Source: Membranipora membranacea (taxonomy: Eukaryota; Bryozoa; Gymnolaemata; Cheilostomatida; Membraniporidae). Taken from it: 64,000 nt of DNA. Position numbers and translations under genes: made by a program. The notes beneath the pieces were generated by a model. It was not told where the DNA came from. It ran no database searches and saw only the letters and a program-made list of their open reading frames with translations. How positions within the stretch are numbered: position 1 is the stretch's first letter; each line of letters begins with the position of its first letter. Shown in pieces: positions 62,612-64,000 of this stretch. Location: positions 11,284,001 to 11,348,000 of the forward strand of contig OU612073.1 of NCBI GenBank assembly GCA_914767715.1, read 5' to 3'.

Positions 62612-64000
62612 CTGGCTGAGACTTTTTATGTTGCCTATTTTATATTCTGCCGAAGACAGCATTGAGCCACAAGGTACGAATATAACAATGCACCTAATCG
62701 ATGAGATTTTTACCAATTGCAAACTTAACGATTATTCAGGCGATTGGCGGTGATCTCATAGATTGGTTAGGTTGCTAAACACCCATCAATATCTTCTAAA
62801 AGTCAGTACAAGCTTTCTGGTTCGATTTAACTAACTTATCTACATGGCCTGCCTGGAAATGGGTCTCAGATACCTAACCAGAATCACAACGATTATCCAG
62901 ACAATTTCCTCAATATACTCTCTTTTTTTATTGCTTTGTCATCCTTATTTTGCAGAAAACCTAAACTATCAATGCCAGAATTTAGAAGAACCACCATTGA
63001 TAACTAACTGCAGCTTGTTCGTGAGCCTGGATGCAACATCCCTATCTCAAATTGATGTTGGATGCTGTTATCCTGCAGAAATAACTACTAAAACCGTGCC
63101 ACAATGTGCTTCATCAAGCCATAACTGTTTCCCAAATGAGGACTGGTATTACAAGAAAACAGAAATATCTGAAAGCAACTCAAATATTGCAGAAGTCCTA
63201 CAAGTGGCAGGGTTTAGGCCACAAAGACCTGGGTTTTCCAATAGAGGAGGTAGCAGCTCCTCTAGCAGCAGCAGATCATCTAGGAGCAGCAGTTCCTCTA
63301 GGAGCAGCAGTTCATCAAGGGGCGGCAGCACTTCTAGGAGCAGCAGTTCATCAAGGGGCGGAAGCACTTCTAGGGGTGGCAGCTCATACAGGGGAAGCAC
63401 CACATACAGGGGTGGCAGCTTAGCCAGGACCACGACCTCATCATACAGGAGAACCACCACATACAGGAGTGCCGGCTCATACAGGACCACCACTCCTTCA
63501 TACAGGAGAAGCACCCTCTACAGAAGTGCCGGCTCATACAGGATCACCACCCCATACTTGAGTTGGAGATCATACAGGGGAAGTACCCCATATCGGAGTG
63601 GCAGCTCATACAGAGCAGGCAACAAATCCAGGTAGGGTACATTAATTTCAGCTGGGATATAGTCAACAGCTCGAATAATTACTTAACCAACATTTCTTAT
63701 CCATACCTTATCAGTGTGAAAATTGGAATGGCCCATAGCTAAGTTCACTAACACGTCGAGACAATCAGAGTGGTATTATTCTTTGATGTGGTTTGGTGAT
63801 AAATGTGGTTGTGTTGGCAATTTGAGGCAAGGTCCTTCTGAAGCCGTGGCGATGATTACTATTTGTTATTCCCATTTTGATATTTATTTCCTTGAAGCTC
63901 ATTGCCAAGAAGAAATTATGGAGCCTTAGTAGGGGGCGTAGCGGGATTCTTTATGCTGGTGATTATTCTTTTGATCATATGGGTGGTCTGCCGGGTAAAG
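62598..64000 (+). CDS. Type I membrane protein, six-Cys domain and Ser/Tyr/Arg stalk (copy B, 3' incomplete)
   Basis: Exons: 62598-62673, 62956-63631 and 63898 to the window end, phases 1 and 2 as in copy A. Exon 1 gives a signal peptide (MHKTSWLRLFMLPILYS). Cysteines 32, 44, 62-63, 76 and 83 show C-x11-C-x17-CC-x12-C-x6-C with VSLD, GCCYP and EISESNSNIA. The stalk (~residues 110-250) is much longer than in copy A: Ser runs with RSS and RGGS, then SYR, TTYR and GSYR repeats ending AGNKSR. The last exon starts SLPRRNYGALVGGVAG followed by a transmembrane helix (FFMLVIILLIIWVV) and CRVK, cut by the window edge; GTAAAG there may already be a donor. An alternative start at 62844 (MACLEMG) would need intron retention and is less likely. 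Tandem paralogue of the gene at 53979. Confidence 0.75.

Noticed and set aside
62844-63635. Single-exon start of copy B gene at 62844
   Set aside because: The acceptor at 62955 and the separate signal-peptide exon at 62598 match the architecture and phase of copy A, so 62844-62955 is intron.

Overview
The window is eukaryotic and almost certainly from an invertebrate animal. It is AT-rich. Its genes are split by GT-AG introns, and there are dispersed SINE, LINE and MITE remnants and a huge satellite array. Gene content (fibrinogen-related secreted protein, plant-type haem peroxidase, ALG3, type I membrane proteins) fits a marine, possibly non-bilaterian, animal such as a sponge or cnidarian. 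That placement is inference, and the species cannot be named from sequence alone. All gene models below were built by hand from splice sites, reading phase and protein family patterns.

Layout. Positions 1-1092 hold no convincing gene. Positions ~1093-21246 are one continuous tandem satellite of about 60 monomers of ~335 bp, with higher-order blocks of ~2,679 bp (8 monomers), ~4.0 kb (12 monomers) and ~1.0 kb (3 monomers). Directly after it lies a small secreted fibrinogen-related gene (+, 21763-24015). A ten-exon peroxidase gene follows (-, 24997-34051); its introns carry two large simple-repeat tracts, a truncated LINE, a tRNA-derived repeat and an inverted-repeat pair. Positions 36312-37491 hold exon-like fragments on + and a 706-bp foldback transposon flanked by CAATG. 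ALG3 (+, 38855-44522) is complete in nine exons. A four-exon gene for a basic, disordered protein of unknown function lies on - (45817-50356).

The right end carries two tandem paralogues on + (53979-57559, and 62598 to beyond the window end). They encode type I membrane proteins of a family I do not recognise: signal peptide, a six-cysteine domain of shared spacing, a Ser/Tyr/Arg-rich repeat stalk and one transmembrane helix. A Pro/Tyr-rich cytoplasmic tail is seen in the first copy. The upstream region of the second copy, including its start codon, is itself a recent 343-bp tandem duplication.

The genes do not look like a pathway. ALG3 is ordinary ER N-glycan housekeeping. Three neighbours (fibrinogen-related, peroxidase, Cys/Ser-Tyr-Arg proteins) look secreted or surface-exposed. 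The best candidates for something undescribed are the new membrane-protein family, the peroxidase with an altered distal haem pocket, and the higher-order satellite carrying a TATA-like motif in most monomers.
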